Translations under genes and position numbers: made by a program
Notes under the pieces: model-generated
Seen by the model: only the letters and a program-made list of their open reading frames with translations
Databases searched by the model: none
Told to the model about the DNA's origin: nothing
Assembly: GCF_001729745.1 (NCBI RefSeq)
Contig: NZ_CP017186.1
Coordinates: forward strand, 1,116,001 to 1,180,000
DNA from: Enterobacter hormaechei subsp. hoffmannii
GTDB taxonomy: Bacteria; Pseudomonadota; Gammaproteobacteria; Enterobacterales; Enterobacteriaceae
Length of the DNA: 64,000 nt
Direction: 5' to 3'
Shown: piece after piece, positions 53,040 to 64,000 of the stretch
Numbering within the stretch: the first letter of the stretch is position 1
Layout: every line of letters begins with the position of its first letter

Positions 53040-53459
53040 TCAATTCCCCACAAATGCACTTACCTGCACGCCAAAACGCTTCGCCAGCGCGCGCATATGA
53101 TCCAGCGTTAACGTGCGCTGTCCGTTGAGGATCCGACTCACCAGAGACTTCTTACCTATTTCGTTTTCGAAATCGCTCTGAGTGAGATGGTACTGATCCA
53201 TCAGCGTTCGCAATAACGCAACGCCTGACGGAATGCTGGCAACACGCGCGTTAAATTCTGCAAACTCCGGAGACTCGTTTTCGTATTTATCGATTTTAGC
53301 GGTGAGCATCTCTACCAGCGGACTATCGGGGTCATGCTCAATTAGATACTCCACCAACCCCATAGCATCCTCATAATCTTGTCGCGACGGGCTTGAGCCC
53401 AGGAAAGGGAGCTCCCTTGTTAGATCGTTTGCCGCTTTGATGGCTGCTGCAAAGTTCAT
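53040..53459 (-). CDS. higA: HigA-type antitoxin (XRE family)
   Basis: 139 residues. The C-terminal helix-turn-helix is clear (LLRTLMDQYHLTQSDFENEIG, KSLVSRILNGQRTLTLDHMRALAKRFGV), preceded by a helical N-terminal half (AIKAANDLTRELPFLGSSPS) of the YgjM/HigA type. Antitoxins of this family bind HigB and repress their own operon. It overlaps higB by 4 bases, toxin first, the order usual for hig systems. It lies at the edge of the Rhs island. Confidence 0.88.
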   Translation of the reverse strand: MNFAAAIKAANDLTRELPFLGSSPSRQDYEDAMGLVEYLIEHDPDSPLVEMLTAKIDKYENESPEFAEFNARVASIPSGVALLRTLMDQYHLTQSDFENEIGKKSLVSRILNGQRTLTLDHMRALAKRFGVQVSAFVGN

Positions 53460-53854
53460 TCTTTCGTTCTCCGGTAGAGGTACGTGAGCTTGTCATACTC
53501 TGCGTGAGTGCTGGTGTGTTTGATGAAGAGCTTTCCGCGCTCAAAATCAGTAAATAACATTACTCTTAAATACCCGCCACCTACGTCAATGACCCACCAT
53601 TTTTCCCGGTATTTCATCCTCTCCCGGCTGGGGAAGCGCTTTCGCATGTCGTCTGGTGATGGGTAGTGGTCTCCTTTTAGTACCCAGTAAAGATCTTCCA
53701 GAGCGAGTTCTTGAATAGGAAAATGTCTGGTGGCCGCGTCGAAAGCGCTCTTGAGACTGCGGGCATTTTTGCCCCTTGTTTCCAGATTGGAAACATTTAA
53801 GGTGGTGGTCGGCGGGTTGAGAATGTGGGAATTGTCATGGATTGCAGTTTTCAT
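53456..53854 (-). CDS. higB: HigB-type toxin (RelE-like mRNA interferase) with N-terminal extension
   Basis: 132 residues. The C-terminal about 100 residues match the HigB family (LEDLYWVLKGDHYPSPDDMRKRFPS, YREKWWVIDVGGGYLRVMLF, IKHTSTHAEYDKLTYLYRR), an endoribonuclease acting on ribosome-bound mRNA. About 30 extra N-terminal residues (MKTAIHDNSHILNPPTTTLN..) are not usual; the true start may be internal, but no better start codon with a ribosome site is obvious. The key histidine/tyrosine region is present. Confidence 0.82.
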   Translation of the reverse strand: MKTAIHDNSHILNPPTTTLNVSNLETRGKNARSLKSAFDAATRHFPIQELALEDLYWVLKGDHYPSPDDMRKRFPSRERMKYREKWWVIDVGGGYLRVMLFTDFERGKLFIKHTSTHAEYDKLTYLYRRTKE

Positions 53855-53985
53855 TTGCTCGTGATAAAGGCGATCATTTAATGAGTGTGAACACTGTAAG
53901 AGGTGACTGTGAAAGAAATGTCCACTTTGTGCCAGGAGCGGACATTGTTATTAATAGCAGCAGACGCCAGCCGGACTCTCTCGTC

Positions 53986-54396
53986 TTACAGCACTTCAAC
54001 CACTTCAAATTCTTCTGCGATCAACTCCATATCTTTAGAAAAATGACCTTCGCGGGTAAAAAATCGCTGATGCTCATTTCGCCAGTATTGAAGGCTTAAA
54101 TCGCCTTCACCTTCTTTGCGGGCAAACTCCTCAGTCACATCACAAAAACGCACCAGTCGCATTGAAACCAGCCGGGTCACGCAGACCGGGGCATTCAGGC
54201 CATCAAGGATAATGTTATAGTTTCCAATCCTCGGGGCAGACTTTTCTTGCTGGTAAGAGGCAAAGGATCCGCAGGAGGCCGTTTTAATCCCTTTTTTAAT
54301 CAGGTCCGCAAGCTCGCTGGCCAGTTCCGGGCTGTCTCCCATTTGCCAGGCATCTGCGCCTGGATACTTTACTTTTAATACCTCAACAGTAGCCAT
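53986..54396 (-). CDS. ASCH-domain protein
   Basis: 136 residues. The ASCH fold (activating-signal cointegrator homology, RNA-binding beta-barrel) is indicated by the N-terminal helix (SPELASELADLIKKGIKTAS), the pairing of KSAPRIGNYNIILDG and VCVTRLVSMRLVRFCDVTEE, and the closing FARKEGEGDLSLQYWR/EHQRFF. Some members are amidohydrolases acting on modified nucleosides. No partner gene is apparent. Not part of the Rhs system by sequence. Confidence 0.85.
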   Translation of the reverse strand: MATVEVLKVKYPGADAWQMGDSPELASELADLIKKGIKTASCGSFASYQQEKSAPRIGNYNIILDGLNAPVCVTRLVSMRLVRFCDVTEEFARKEGEGDLSLQYWRNEHQRFFTREGHFSKDMELIAEEFEVVEVL

Positions 54397-54596
54397 TAAG
54401 AGCCCTTTTTAATCGTCGATGAAAAATGTCATACAGAGTTTTAACATGAACTTTCCGGACATTAACATTGATGCTTTCCCTCTGCTACTTTGTCCGCTCT
54501 TCGCTCTTACCAGACATTCAAAAACAACATTAAATTTTGCGTATGGCCGGGGATCCGCTTCTTACCCAGCAGAACTCCGGCCTCCCATCACCCGCC

Positions 54597-55052
54597 TCAG
54601 TGCGTCGTTATATACGGCTCCTTCACAAACTCTGCCAGCAACCAGACCATATCATGCAGTAGCCCGGTGAGTTCTTTCGCCACGCTCGCAGGCAGTGTCC
54701 CGCCCATCACCGCCAGCGTTAATGCCACGGCATAATCCACCTGCAACACCGTTTCCTGCCAGCAGTCCGGCACGCAGGAAGTAATCTTTTCACCTGCAAT
54801 CAATTGCTCAACCAGATACGACGGAAGCTCTGAGTCACAGCACTCACGCAGCCGCTTCAGCGCGGCCAGCAATCGCTTGCAGAGCGTGGTAAACGTCACT
54901 GTGTCGTCAGTTTCCACCAGCACGCTGACATACGCGGCGCAGGTATCAGCCAGCTCGAAAAGATTCGCAAAATCGGAAATTGAAGCGTTGATGAGCTGAT
55001 GAACAGCGCTTTCTTCAGAGAGCGCATAAGAAAAGTTAGGTGTAGTAGCCAT
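54597..55052 (-). CDS. uncharacterised protein, 151 residues
   Basis: Not recognised. Cytoplasmic, helical, no signal peptide. It contains several cysteines (DTCAAYVSVLV, LRECCDSELPS, SCVPDCWQETV), which is unusual for its size, and a hydrophobic C-terminal third (DYAVALTLAVMGGTLPASVA). It has no strong ribosome site; the ATG is at 55052. It lies between the ASCH gene and mobile-element debris. Confidence 0.6.
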   Translation of the reverse strand: MATTPNFSYALSEESAVHQLINASISDFANLFELADTCAAYVSVLVETDDTVTFTTLCKRLLAALKRLRECCDSELPSYLVEQLIAGEKITSCVPDCWQETVLQVDYAVALTLAVMGGTLPASVAKELTGLLHDMVWLLAEFVKEPYITTH

Positions 55053-55581
55053 TTAGCATCCTCGTTGTGCAGAAAAGTGTCATGTTATGCTAACGGGTTC
55101 CTACGCCCGGTTACGGATGTGCCGCAACGCAGGCACTTTACGAGCGTGAAGAAGGGATGAAAAGGGATAACCCTGAATTACATAAGGTTGCTTGCAGGTT
55201 TGCGAGGCGGCTTCCAGAAGGGGATTGCCGCGTGGCGGCTACGCCCGACCCGGCCTCCAAAACCACCGCGATACGACCCGTAGGCCCGCGCAAGCGCAGC
55301 TCCGCCGGGCACAGTTTGCACTGTGGTTACGTCTTACGCAGACCTTTTCATTTTGAGCATCCCTTCTAATGATGTCTGCGTCGCGCGGGAGGATTTTCCC
55401 GCCTGTGAACAAAACACCCCAAACTCCCGGCACAGTGAAAGCGTAGACATTTTGTAGTACATGGTAGACCTCAAGCCAGAACGATGTCTGGCACCGCGAC
55501 CAGCCATCCGGGCGTTTAAATGGTTAAAATAAATAATAATAATCATTGCGCAATAAATTTCGCTGTGTCTTAATAGCGTCA
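55053..55581. other. mobile-element debris with REP-like palindrome and an Icd/Ash-like fragment
   Basis: This 530-base stretch has no intact gene. On the plus strand a frame from 55157 (MKRDNPELHKVACRFARRLP .. KTTAIRPVGPR) and, one frame over, QFALWLRLTQTFSF ending at 55356 together resemble the small Icd/Ash-like proteins of P4-type elements, with a frameshift between them. A REP-like pair lies within it (55229-55311). Assignment of the fragment is from memory and weak. Confidence 0.45.
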
Positions 55582-55755
55582 TCGGTTTGGAATACAGACC
55601 TTATGAAAGCAGTTTTAGTAAAGCAGTCCTCAGTTCAGGTGTTATCAGTAGATACTCCTTCTTCGTGAGCCTCCTCCTAAGTGCCAAATAAGTAACTCTC
55701 GAAATACAGGCCATCATCGCCGCGCTTAAGTGGCTCATAAATTAAGGATTTATCT
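55582..55755 (+). promoter_or_regulatory. cspA-type cold-shock leader (RNA thermosensor)
   Basis: The about 170-base leader resembles the E. coli cspA 5' untranslated region in order: TCGGTTTG, the cold-box-like AATACAGACC..GAAAGCAGT, TTATCAGTAGATACTCCTTC, then CATCATCGCCG and TAAATTAAGGATTTATCT before the ATG. Such leaders refold in the cold and expose the ribosome site. Confidence 0.75.
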
Positions 55756-55968
55756 ATGTCTAATAAAATGACTGGTTTAGTAAAATGGTTCAACGCAGAT
55801 AAAGGTTTTGGCTTTATCACCCCTGACGACGGCAGCAAAGATGTATTCGTACATTTCTCTGCAATTCAGAGCGACAACTTCAAAACGCTTGATGAAGGTC
55901 AGAAAGTTTCCTTTACCATTGAGAATGGCGCAAAAGGTCCAGCAGCTGGAAACGTTTCTCCACTGTAA
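55756..55968 (+). CDS. CspA-family cold-shock protein
   Basis: 70-residue single cold-shock domain that binds single-stranded RNA and DNA and acts as an RNA chaperone. RNP1 (KGFGFI) and RNP2 (VFVHFSAIQ) are intact. The start [18 protein letters not shown] is of the CspG/CspB type, whereas the end [13 protein letters not shown] is closer to CspA; I leave the symbol open. It is preceded by a long cold-shock leader and followed by a terminator, so it is a single-gene unit. Expression at low temperature is inferred. Confidence 0.93.
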   Translation: MSNKMTGLVKWFNADKGFGFITPDDGSKDVFVHFSAIQSDNFKTLDEGQKVSFTIENGAKGPAAGNVSPL

Positions 55969-56047
55969 CCCGCGCTAAATATCAGTGCGGCGTACGATAG
56001 CGATGAAGACAATAGTCCGAGCAGTTAAGCTGTACTGATAAAAAATT

Positions 56048-56073
56048 AACCCGCACCTGTGCGGGTTTTTTAT
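56048..56073 (+). terminator. intrinsic terminator of the cold-shock gene
   Basis: AACCCGCA-CCTG-TGCGGGTT followed by a TTTTTTA tract. A textbook hairpin, about 80 bases after the stop. Confidence 0.88.
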
Positions 56074-56195
56074 TTTTAAAGGGTAATGGTACTGAGTTTT
56101 ATATGGCAGCCTGCCCATACTCTTTTCAAATTCAGCCTCAAAAACTGCTTCGCAATAAATTGGGCATCAATACAGTCCGCAGTTTCTGAAAAGGT

Positions 56196-57092
56196 TCATC
56201 CCTGCTCCCGTTCCCCCTCGCTCATCATCGCCAGAAACCGTTTCACCGTCCGTGAGCGTTCAAAGCGCCGCCAGCAGAGCGCGATATCGGTATAAAGCTC
56301 CGGTGAGCTCAGCGCGTGGTAGGTGACATTCGGCGGAGAAATAGCGGCCATCGATTTCGGCACCAGCGCGAACCCGCCGCCAGCGGAGACCATGCTCAGA
56401 GAAGAGGAAAGTTGTGAAGATTGCAGCGTGTGTTGCATATCGACTCCGGCCCGCTCGCAGCTGCCGTAAACGCGGTCATACAGTCCCGGCGCGACCTCCT
56501 GGGGGAACAGCACCACCGGTGTATCCCGAAGCTGCTCTAACGCCAGCGAATCGCACGCAGCCAGAGGATGATCGCGATGCAACGCCACCACCATCGGCTC
56601 CCGGTCGAGGATTTTCAACTCGAACACCTTGCTGCTCTCGCACGGCAGGCGCACGAAGGCGATATCCAGTTCACCCTCCGCCAGCATTGTCGTCAGCGAA
56701 GACATATTGGCTTCCACCTGGTGAACCTGCACCGCCATGTTCTGCACCTGAAACTGACGAATCAGCGCGAAAATTTTGGGATGAAAGGCGTCGGAGCTGG
56801 TGATGCCAATCGAAAGGCTGCCGTTCAGGCCGCGCGCGATGCCCCGGGCTTTCTCCAGCGCGGCGTCGCTCAGCGCCAGGATCTTACAGGCGTCCTCATA
56901 GAAGGCTTCTCCCGCCTCGGTCAGCTCCACGCCCCGCGTCAGGCGCCTGAACAGCGGCGTGCCCACTTCCTCTTCGAGCCGTTTGATCTGCTGACTCAGA
57001 GGAGGCTGTGAAATACCCAGCGCTTTGGCCGCCCTGGTGAAGTGTCGCTCGCGTGCTACCGCGACAAAATAGCGCAGATAACGAAGTTCCAT
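56196..57092 (-). CDS. budR: LysR-family activator of the butanediol operon (BudR/AlsR)
   Basis: 298-residue LysR regulator. The N-terminal helix-turn-helix (MELRYLRYFVAVARERHFTR .. ALGISQPPLSQQIKRLEEEV) is followed by the inducer-binding domain (SLSIGITSSDAFHPKIFALI, LDIAFVRLPCESSKVF). It is divergent from budABC, and in Klebsiella, Enterobacter and Bacillus such a regulator (BudR/AlsR) activates the operon in response to acetate and low pH. The intergenic space of about 100 bases is A+T-rich and should hold both promoters. Confidence 0.9.
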   Translation of the reverse strand: MELRYLRYFVAVARERHFTRAAKALGISQPPLSQQIKRLEEEVGTPLFRRLTRGVELTEAGEAFYEDACKILALSDAALEKARGIARGLNGSLSIGITSSDAFHPKIFALIRQFQVQNMAVQVHQVEANMSSLTTMLAEGELDIAFVRLPCESSKVFELKILDREPMVVALHRDHPLAACDSLALEQLRDTPVVLFPQEVAPGLYDRVYGSCERAGVDMQHTLQSSQLSSSLSMVSAGGGFALVPKSMAAISPPNVTYHALSSPELYTDIALCWRRFERSRTVKRFLAMMSEGEREQG

Positions 57093-57194
57093 ATCAAAAA
57101 CGTCTCAAACCAGCATGGATTCTATATTGGAACTCTCTGCTGAATCGGGTCAACATTTATTTAACCTTTATAAATAAAGTTGAAGAGGACGGGC

Positions 57195-57977
57195 ATGATG
57201 ATGCATTCATCTGCATGCGACTGTGAGGCGAGTTTATGCGAGACCCTGCGTGGGTTTTCGGCTCAGCATCCTGACAGCGTGATCTATCAGACATCGCTAA
57301 TGAGCGCCCTGCTAAGCGGCGTCTACGAAGGGGAGACGACGATCGCCGACCTGCTGGCACACGGTGATTTTGGTCTCGGCACCTTTAACGAGCTGGACGG
57401 TGAAATGATTGCCTTCAGCAGCCAGGTGTACCAGCTGCGCGCCGACGGCAGCGCCCGCGCCGCGAAGCCGGAGCAAAAAACGCCGTTCGCGGTGATGACC
57501 TGGTTCCAGCCGCAGTACCGCAAAACCTTTAACGGTCCGGTCAGCCGTCAGCAGATCCACGACGTGATCGACCAGCAGATCCCCTCCGATAACCTGTTCT
57601 GCGCGCTGCGCATCGATGGCAACTTCCGCCATGCGCATACCCGCACCGTTCCGCGCCAGACGCCGCCGTACCGGGCGATGACCGACGTGCTGGACGACCA
57701 GCCGGTGTTCCGCTTTAACCAGCGCGAGGGCGTGCTGGTCGGGTTCCGCACCCCGCAGCATATGCAGGGCATCAACGTGGCGGGCTATCACGAGCACTTT
57801 ATCACCGACGACCGTCAGGGCGGGGGACATCTGCTCGACTATCAGCTGGAGAGCGGCGTGCTCACCTTCGGCGAAATCCACAAGCTGATGATTGACCTGC
57901 CCGCCGACAGCGCGTTTTTACAGGCCAACCTGCACCCCAGCAACCTTGATGCGGCTATCCGCGCCGTCGAAAACTAA
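57195..57977 (+). CDS. budA: alpha-acetolactate decarboxylase
   Basis: 260 residues. It converts alpha-acetolactate to acetoin in the 2,3-butanediol pathway. Metal-binding residues are visible: the histidine pair in [10 protein letters not shown] and the third histidine in [10 protein letters not shown]. Other blocks match the family ([37 protein letters not shown]). The start is the first of three ATG codons (57195) preceded by GAAGAGGA; a longer start at 57180 is possible. First gene of budABC; budB starts 13 bases later. Confidence 0.96.
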   Translation: MMMHSSACDCEASLCETLRGFSAQHPDSVIYQTSLMSALLSGVYEGETTIADLLAHGDFGLGTFNELDGEMIAFSSQVYQLRADGSARAAKPEQKTPFAVMTWFQPQYRKTFNGPVSRQQIHDVIDQQIPSDNLFCALRIDGNFRHAHTRTVPRQTPPYRAMTDVLDDQPVFRFNQREGVLVGFRTPQHMQGINVAGYHEHFITDDRQGGGHLLDYQLESGVLTFGEIHKLMIDLPADSAFLQANLHPSNLDAAIRAVEN

Positions 57978-57990
57978 CAGGAGAACTACC

Positions 57991-60461
<2,471 letters not shown>

Positions 60462-60488
60462 ATTCTAATAAGCTCTGACATGAACTTC

Positions 60489-60516
60489 CCCCTGCTCCCG
60501 TGCAGGGGCTTTTTTT
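60489..60516 (+). terminator. intrinsic terminator of budABC
   Basis: CCCCTGC-TCCCGT-GCAGGGG followed by CTTTTTTTT, 27 bases after the budC stop. Confidence 0.9.
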
Positions 60517-60591
60517 TGTCTCCTCAGCCATTGTGCATTACACTGCGCGCTGCAAAACTTTAGTCTTAAGATCTGACAGGCGGTAACAGCG

Positions 60592-61065
60592 ATGAACGGT
60601 ACAATCACAACGTGGTTTAAAGATAAAGGCTTCGGATTTATCAAAGATGAAAACGGCGACAACCGCTATTTTCACGTGATTAAGGTCGCCAACCCTGATC
60701 TGATTAAGAAAGATGCGGCGGTGACCTTCGAACCCACCACAAACACCAAAGGCCTTTCCGCGTATGCGGTGAAGGTGATCCCGGAGAGCAAGCATCTTTA
60801 TATCGCGGGCGAGCGCGTGAAGCTCACCTCGATCAAATCCTTCGTGGTGTTCAGCGAAGAAGAGCCCGTTGAGACCAAAATCGACAAAGAGAACGCGGTG
60901 CTGTCGGTGGGGCTACTGATGAACAGCATCAAGCCGAAAAGTGAGAAAAAGCCGGGCGAGATGCGCACGGTGAAGAAGCTGGCGATCACCACCTTCCAGA
61001 ACACGACGATGATCTTCACCGAAGATGAAATCGACATCGACGCGACGGTTAAGCTGCTGAAGTAA
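60592..61065 (+). CDS. cold-shock-domain protein with C-terminal extension
   Basis: 157 residues. An N-terminal cold-shock-like domain (MNGTITTWFKDKGFGFIKDE .. NRYFHVIKVANP) carries RNP1 (KGFGFI) and a variant RNP2 (YFHVI). A lysine-rich C-terminal part of about 90 residues follows that I cannot assign (LSVGLLMNSIKPKSEKKPGE, TTMIFTEDEIDIDATVKLL). Probably RNA-binding. It is a separate gene from the CspA paralogue and has no long cold-shock leader, so cold induction is not implied. Confidence 0.85.
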   Translation: MNGTITTWFKDKGFGFIKDENGDNRYFHVIKVANPDLIKKDAAVTFEPTTNTKGLSAYAVKVIPESKHLYIAGERVKLTSIKSFVVFSEEEPVETKIDKENAVLSVGLLMNSIKPKSEKKPGEMRTVKKLAITTFQNTTMIFTEDEIDIDATVKLLK

Positions 61066-61071
61066 TTTTAT

Positions 61072-61102
61072 GCCGGGTGGCGGCTACGCGTTACCCGGCC
61101 TG
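61072..61102. repeat. REP-type palindrome
   Basis: GCCGGGTGGCGGCTACGCGT..CCCGGCCTGC, the same family as at 17106 and 29638, 6 bases after the cold-shock-domain gene. Confidence 0.8.
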
Positions 61103-61172
61103 CACGTTCTTCCTTTTCGACCGCTTTTTAACCTGCTATAACAAACTCCTTACCTTGCAGGGAGTCACCGCC

Positions 61173-61871
61173 GTGCCCGAAATCAATCAACATGGTCAAA
61201 CCGTTAACGATATCGTCCCCGACTGGAAATGTGCTCGAGCGCTAACTCGCACGCCGCTAACCGGCCAGTATTGTCGTCTGGAACCGTTGGACGCAGAACG
61301 CCACGCGGCGGATCTGTTTGAAGCTTACGCACTGGGCGATGACAGCGACTGGACGTGGCTTGCCAGCACCCAGCCTGTGAGCGTTGAGGCTACTGCGCAC
61401 TGGGTGCTCGGAAAGGTGCTGGATGACGACCTGGTGCCCTTTGCCGTTATCGATCTGCGCACCGAAAAGGCGGTAGGGCTGGTGAGCTATATGGCGATTG
61501 AACGCTTTCTGGGATCGGTGGAAATTGGCCACGTCACCTGGTCGCGCAAGATGAAAGGCACCCGCATTGGCACCGAAGCGGTGTGGCTACTGCTGAAAAA
61601 TGCCTTTGAGCATAAATATCGTCGGCTGGAGTGGAAATGCGATTCGATGAACACCGCCTCACGCAACGCGGCGGAGCGGCTGGGGTTTGTCTGGGAAGGG
61701 CGCCTGCGCCAGAAGCTGGTGCGCAAAGGACGCAACCGCGACAGCGATATGCTTTCGATTATTGACGGCGAGTGGCCGGAAAGGGACGCGGAGTTGCGCG
61801 CCTGGCTGGCGGCGGAGAATTTTGACGCTGAAGGGCGGCAGGTCAGGCGGTTAGAGGAATTTCGAAAATAA
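61173..61871 (+). CDS. GNAT-family N-acetyltransferase (RimJ/RimL type)
   Basis: 232 residues. The acetyl-CoA fold of GNAT enzymes is visible: CRLEPLDAERHAADLFEAYA, the central IGHVTWSRKMKGTRIGTEAV with the R/Q-x-x-G-x-G/A-type pyrophosphate loop, and EWKCDSMNTASRNAAERLGF, typical of RimJ/RimL and related acetylators of protein N-termini or small amines. Start GTG at 61173 follows CAGGGAGTCACC; the frame extends upstream through REP DNA, which is unlikely to be coding. Substrate unknown. Confidence 0.88.
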   Translation: MPEINQHGQTVNDIVPDWKCARALTRTPLTGQYCRLEPLDAERHAADLFEAYALGDDSDWTWLASTQPVSVEATAHWVLGKVLDDDLVPFAVIDLRTEKAVGLVSYMAIERFLGSVEIGHVTWSRKMKGTRIGTEAVWLLLKNAFEHKYRRLEWKCDSMNTASRNAAERLGFVWEGRLRQKLVRKGRNRDSDMLSIIDGEWPERDAELRAWLAAENFDAEGRQVRRLEEFRK

Positions 61872-61874
61872 TTT

Positions 61875-61980
61875 TCCCTCACCCTAACCCTCTCCCCGGA
61901 GGGGCGAGGGGATTGCTCAGTGCTCGCATTAATTTGTGGGGAACCCTCAGCCCAAAGGGAGAGGGCCGGGGTGAGAGGAG
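61875..61980. repeat. pair of CCCTCTCC-family palindromic units
   Basis: CCCTCACCCTAACCCTCTCC.. and, inverted about 50 bases on, GGGAGAGGGCCGGGGTGAG. Fourth site of this extragenic family in the window, between a GNAT gene and the convergent betA. Confidence 0.7.
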
Positions 61981-61990
61981 AAGTTCGCAC

Positions 61991-63655
61991 TCAGCGGCGA
62001 ACCGGCGCCCCATCCGCCACATAATACGCCGCCGTGCTCTTCGCCAGCGGCTCGCGCCCGCGAATGGCGTCGGCAATCTTCTCACCAATCATGATGGTGG
62101 TGGCGTTCAGGTTGCCAGTGATAATTTGCGGCATAATCGACGCATCTACCACGCGTAACCCTTCCAGCCCGTGAACGCGGCCTTCACCGTCAACCACCGC
62201 CATCTCGTCATAGCCCATTTTGCAGGTGCCGCACGGATGGAACGCGGTTTCGGCATGGTTACGCACAAACTCGTCCAGCTGTTCGTCGGTCTGGCATTCG
62301 ACGCCCGGGCTGATTTCGCGCCCACGGTATTTGTCCAGCGCCGGCTGGTGCATGATCTCACGGGTGATGCGGATCGCGTCGCGGAACTCCTGCCAGTCCT
62401 GCTCGTGGGACATATAGTTGAACAGGATCGCCGGATGCTGATGCGGGTCGCGGGACTTAATCCGTACGTGCCCGCGGCTCGGCGAGCGCATGGAGCCGAC
62501 GTGGCACTGGAAGCCGTGTTCTTTCACCGCGTTCGAGCCGTTGTAGTTAATCGCTACCGGCAGGAAGTGATACTGAATATTCGGCCACTCGAACTCCTCG
62601 CGGCTGCGGATAAACCCGCCCGCTTCGAAGTGGTTGCTCGCGCCCACGCCTGTGCCGCCAAACAGCCACTCCGCGCCAATCTTCGGCTGGTTCCACCACT
62701 GCAGGGCAGGGTAGAGGGAAACGGGCTCTTTGCATTCATACTGAAGGTACATCTCCAGGTGATCCTGCAAGTTTTCCCCCACGCCGGGTAAATCATGTAC
62801 CAGCGGGATATCAAACTGCTTCAGCAGTTCAGCGTTGCCCACGCCGGAGCGCTGGAGGATCTGCGGAGACGCAATAGCGCCCGCGCACAGCAGTACCTCT
62901 TTCTTCGCTGTCGCTTTTGACGGAATGGTGCTTTCGCCTTCCAGCCACTCGACGCCCACCGCGCGCTTGCCGTCAAAGATAATGTGATCGGTCATGGCGT
63001 GGGTGCGGATGGTCAGATTCGGGCGCGGTTTGGCCTGATCCAGATAGCCGCGCGCGGTGCTGGCGCGTCGGCCCTGCGGCGTGACCGTGCGATCCATCGG
63101 GCCAAAGCCTTCTTGCTGATAGCCGTTGAGATCGTCGGTGCGCGGGTAGCCCGCCTGCACGCCTGCCTCCACCATCGCTTCAAACAGCGGGTTCACGCCC
63201 GGCTTAGAGGTGGTGACGCTCACCGGACCGTCGCCGCCGTGGTAGTCGTTCGGCCCCACGTCGCGGGTCTCTGCCTTGCGGTAGTAGGGCAGGCAGTTGA
63301 GATAGCTCCAGTGCTCCAGACCCGGTTCTTTCGCCCAGTTGTCCAGATCCATTGCGTTGCCGCGCACGTAGCACATGCCGTTGATCAGCGACGAGCCGCC
63401 CAGCCCTTTTCCGCGTCCGCACTCCATGCGGCGGTTGTTCATGAAAGGCTCTGGCTCGGTTTCATACGCCCAGTTGTAGCGCTTGCCCTGCAACGGGAAG
63501 GCCAGCGCGGCAGGCATCTGGGTGCGGAAGTCAAAGCGGTAGTCCGGCCCGCCCGCCTCAAGCAGCAGGACGGTGGTGTTCGGATCTTCAGTCAGTCGTG
63601 TTGCCAGAACGTTGCCGGCAGAGCCGGCCCCGATAATGATGTAGTCAAATTGCAA
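61991..63655 (-). CDS. betA: choline dehydrogenase
   Basis: 554-residue membrane-associated flavoprotein of the GMC oxidoreductase family that oxidises choline to betaine aldehyde (and on to glycine betaine), an osmoprotection pathway. The FAD motif is at the N-terminus ([19 protein letters not shown]). GMC signatures follow ([20 protein letters not shown] and [15 protein letters not shown]), with the catalytic histidine in HPCGTCKMG or near [15 protein letters not shown]. Translation probably begins with TTG at 63655 behind CCGGGAGG. It follows betB on the same strand, as in the E. coli bet locus. Confidence 0.96.
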   Translation of the reverse strand: MQFDYIIIGAGSAGNVLATRLTEDPNTTVLLLEAGGPDYRFDFRTQMPAALAFPLQGKRYNWAYETEPEPFMNNRRMECGRGKGLGGSSLINGMCYVRGNAMDLDNWAKEPGLEHWSYLNCLPYYRKAETRDVGPNDYHGGDGPVSVTTSKPGVNPLFEAMVEAGVQAGYPRTDDLNGYQQEGFGPMDRTVTPQGRRASTARGYLDQAKPRPNLTIRTHAMTDHIIFDGKRAVGVEWLEGESTIPSKATAKKEVLLCAGAIASPQILQRSGVGNAELLKQFDIPLVHDLPGVGENLQDHLEMYLQYECKEPVSLYPALQWWNQPKIGAEWLFGGTGVGASNHFEAGGFIRSREEFEWPNIQYHFLPVAINYNGSNAVKEHGFQCHVGSMRSPSRGHVRIKSRDPHQHPAILFNYMSHEQDWQEFRDAIRITREIMHQPALDKYRGREISPGVECQTDEQLDEFVRNHAETAFHPCGTCKMGYDEMAVVDGEGRVHGLEGLRVVDASIMPQIITGNLNATTIMIGEKIADAIRGREPLAKSTAAYYVADGAPVRR

Positions 63656-63668
63656 ATAAACCTCCCGG

Positions 63669-64000
63669 TTAAAATATGGACTGGAATTTACCCATCTCAA
63701 CCTGGATGGACTTCACCTGGGTGTAACTCTGAAGCGTCATGACGCCGTTCTCGCGGCCAATGCCGGAGTGTTTGTAGCCGCCCACCGGCATCTCCGCGGC
63801 GGATTCGCCCCAGGTGTTGATCCAGCAGATGCCCGCTTCGAGCTGATGAATAGCGCCGTGGGCGCGGTTCAGATCGGCGGTGACAATGCCCGCCGCCAGA
63901 CCGTAGTCGGTGTCATTGGCGCGACGAATGGCCTCTTCGTCAGTGTCATAGGAAAGAATGGACATCACCGGGCCGAAGATCTCTTCGCGCACGATGGTCA
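63669..64000 (-). CDS. betB: betaine aldehyde dehydrogenase, C-terminal part (runs off the window)
   Basis: Partial: only the last 110 or so codons are present, the rest lies beyond the right edge. The C-terminal aldehyde dehydrogenase signatures are clear ([80 protein letters not shown]). BetB oxidises betaine aldehyde to glycine betaine with NAD. It ends 13 bases before betA, so both belong to one transcript (betB then betA). Confidence 0.95.
   Translation of the reverse strand, partial: TIVREEIFGPVMSILSYDTDEEAIRRANDTDYGLAAGIVTADLNRAHGAIHQLEAGICWINTWGESAAEMPVGGYKHSGIGRENGVMTLQSYTQVKSIQVEMGKFQSIF

Noticed and set aside
52902..53111. Small plus-strand frame MASLFAVLYGDADPF..
   Set aside because: Protein-like at first, but there is no ribosome site and it runs into antisense higA; treated as debris.
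55157..55369. 70-codon frame MKRDNPELHK.. as a real gene
   Set aside because: It crosses a REP-like palindrome and seems to be a frameshifted fragment.

Overview
The window is a chromosomal segment from the Enterobacteriaceae, most likely Enterobacter of the E. cloacae complex. Four things support this: a nitroreductase that reads almost like the well-known E. cloacae NR protein, a ramR-romA-ramA locus, a complete budABC (2,3-butanediol) operon, and a backbone order shared with Escherichia (fimZ, argU, pheP, ybdG, nfsB, ybdF, ybdJ, ybdK). This is inference from recognised proteins; no database search was run.

Layout. 1-8.3 kb: 3' part of a Salmonella-type fim locus (fimI-C-D-H-F), then the reverse-strand regulators fimZ, fimY and an EAL-domain gene, ending at tRNA-Arg(UCU) argU/fimU. 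8.8-11 kb: small cell-envelope genes, namely an exported protein built of 13-residue HPVA repeats, a glycine-zipper protein, an orphan WaaY-like LPS-core kinase and yahO. 11.2-17 kb: a TonB-dependent receptor, a Tat-exported PhoX-type phosphatase and pheP. 17.2-21.7 kb: a four-gene carbohydrate cluster (MFS transporter, sugar epimerase/isomerase, Gfo/Idh oxidoreductase, LacI regulator) with two identical palindromic operators in front of it, lying between pheP and ybdG. 21.7-29.6 kb: ybdG, a divergent MFS/XRE pair, an unknown gene, nfsB, ybdF and the ramR-romA-ramA multidrug-resistance regulon with a clear promoter and operator. 29.7-33.8 kb: a second TonB-dependent receptor divergent from an exported Fes-like esterase, then ybdJ. 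34-43.4 kb: a 36-residue membrane peptide, a P-type ATPase, an RND efflux pair, ybdK and a PanE-like reductase.

43.4-55.6 kb is the accessory region. An Eag-type adaptor precedes a PAAR-Rhs effector of the type VI secretion class and its immunity gene. A markedly A+T-rich stretch follows, in which decayed Rhs/toxin tails alternate with intact immunity-like genes (two of SMI1/KNR4 type). It includes an orphan Rhs C-terminal toxin whose core has damaging changes. HigBA, an ASCH-domain protein and mobile-element debris close the region.

55.6-64 kb: a cold-shock gene with a long cspA-type leader, LysR regulator plus budABC, a second cold-shock-domain protein, a GNAT acetyltransferase, betA and the end of betB. 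Extragenic palindromes of two families are scattered between operons.

The best candidates for something undescribed are the immunity-gene array behind the Rhs effector, the HPVA repeat protein, the carbohydrate cluster with paired operators, the P-type ATPase that lacks two acidic cation ligands, and the 36-residue membrane peptide.
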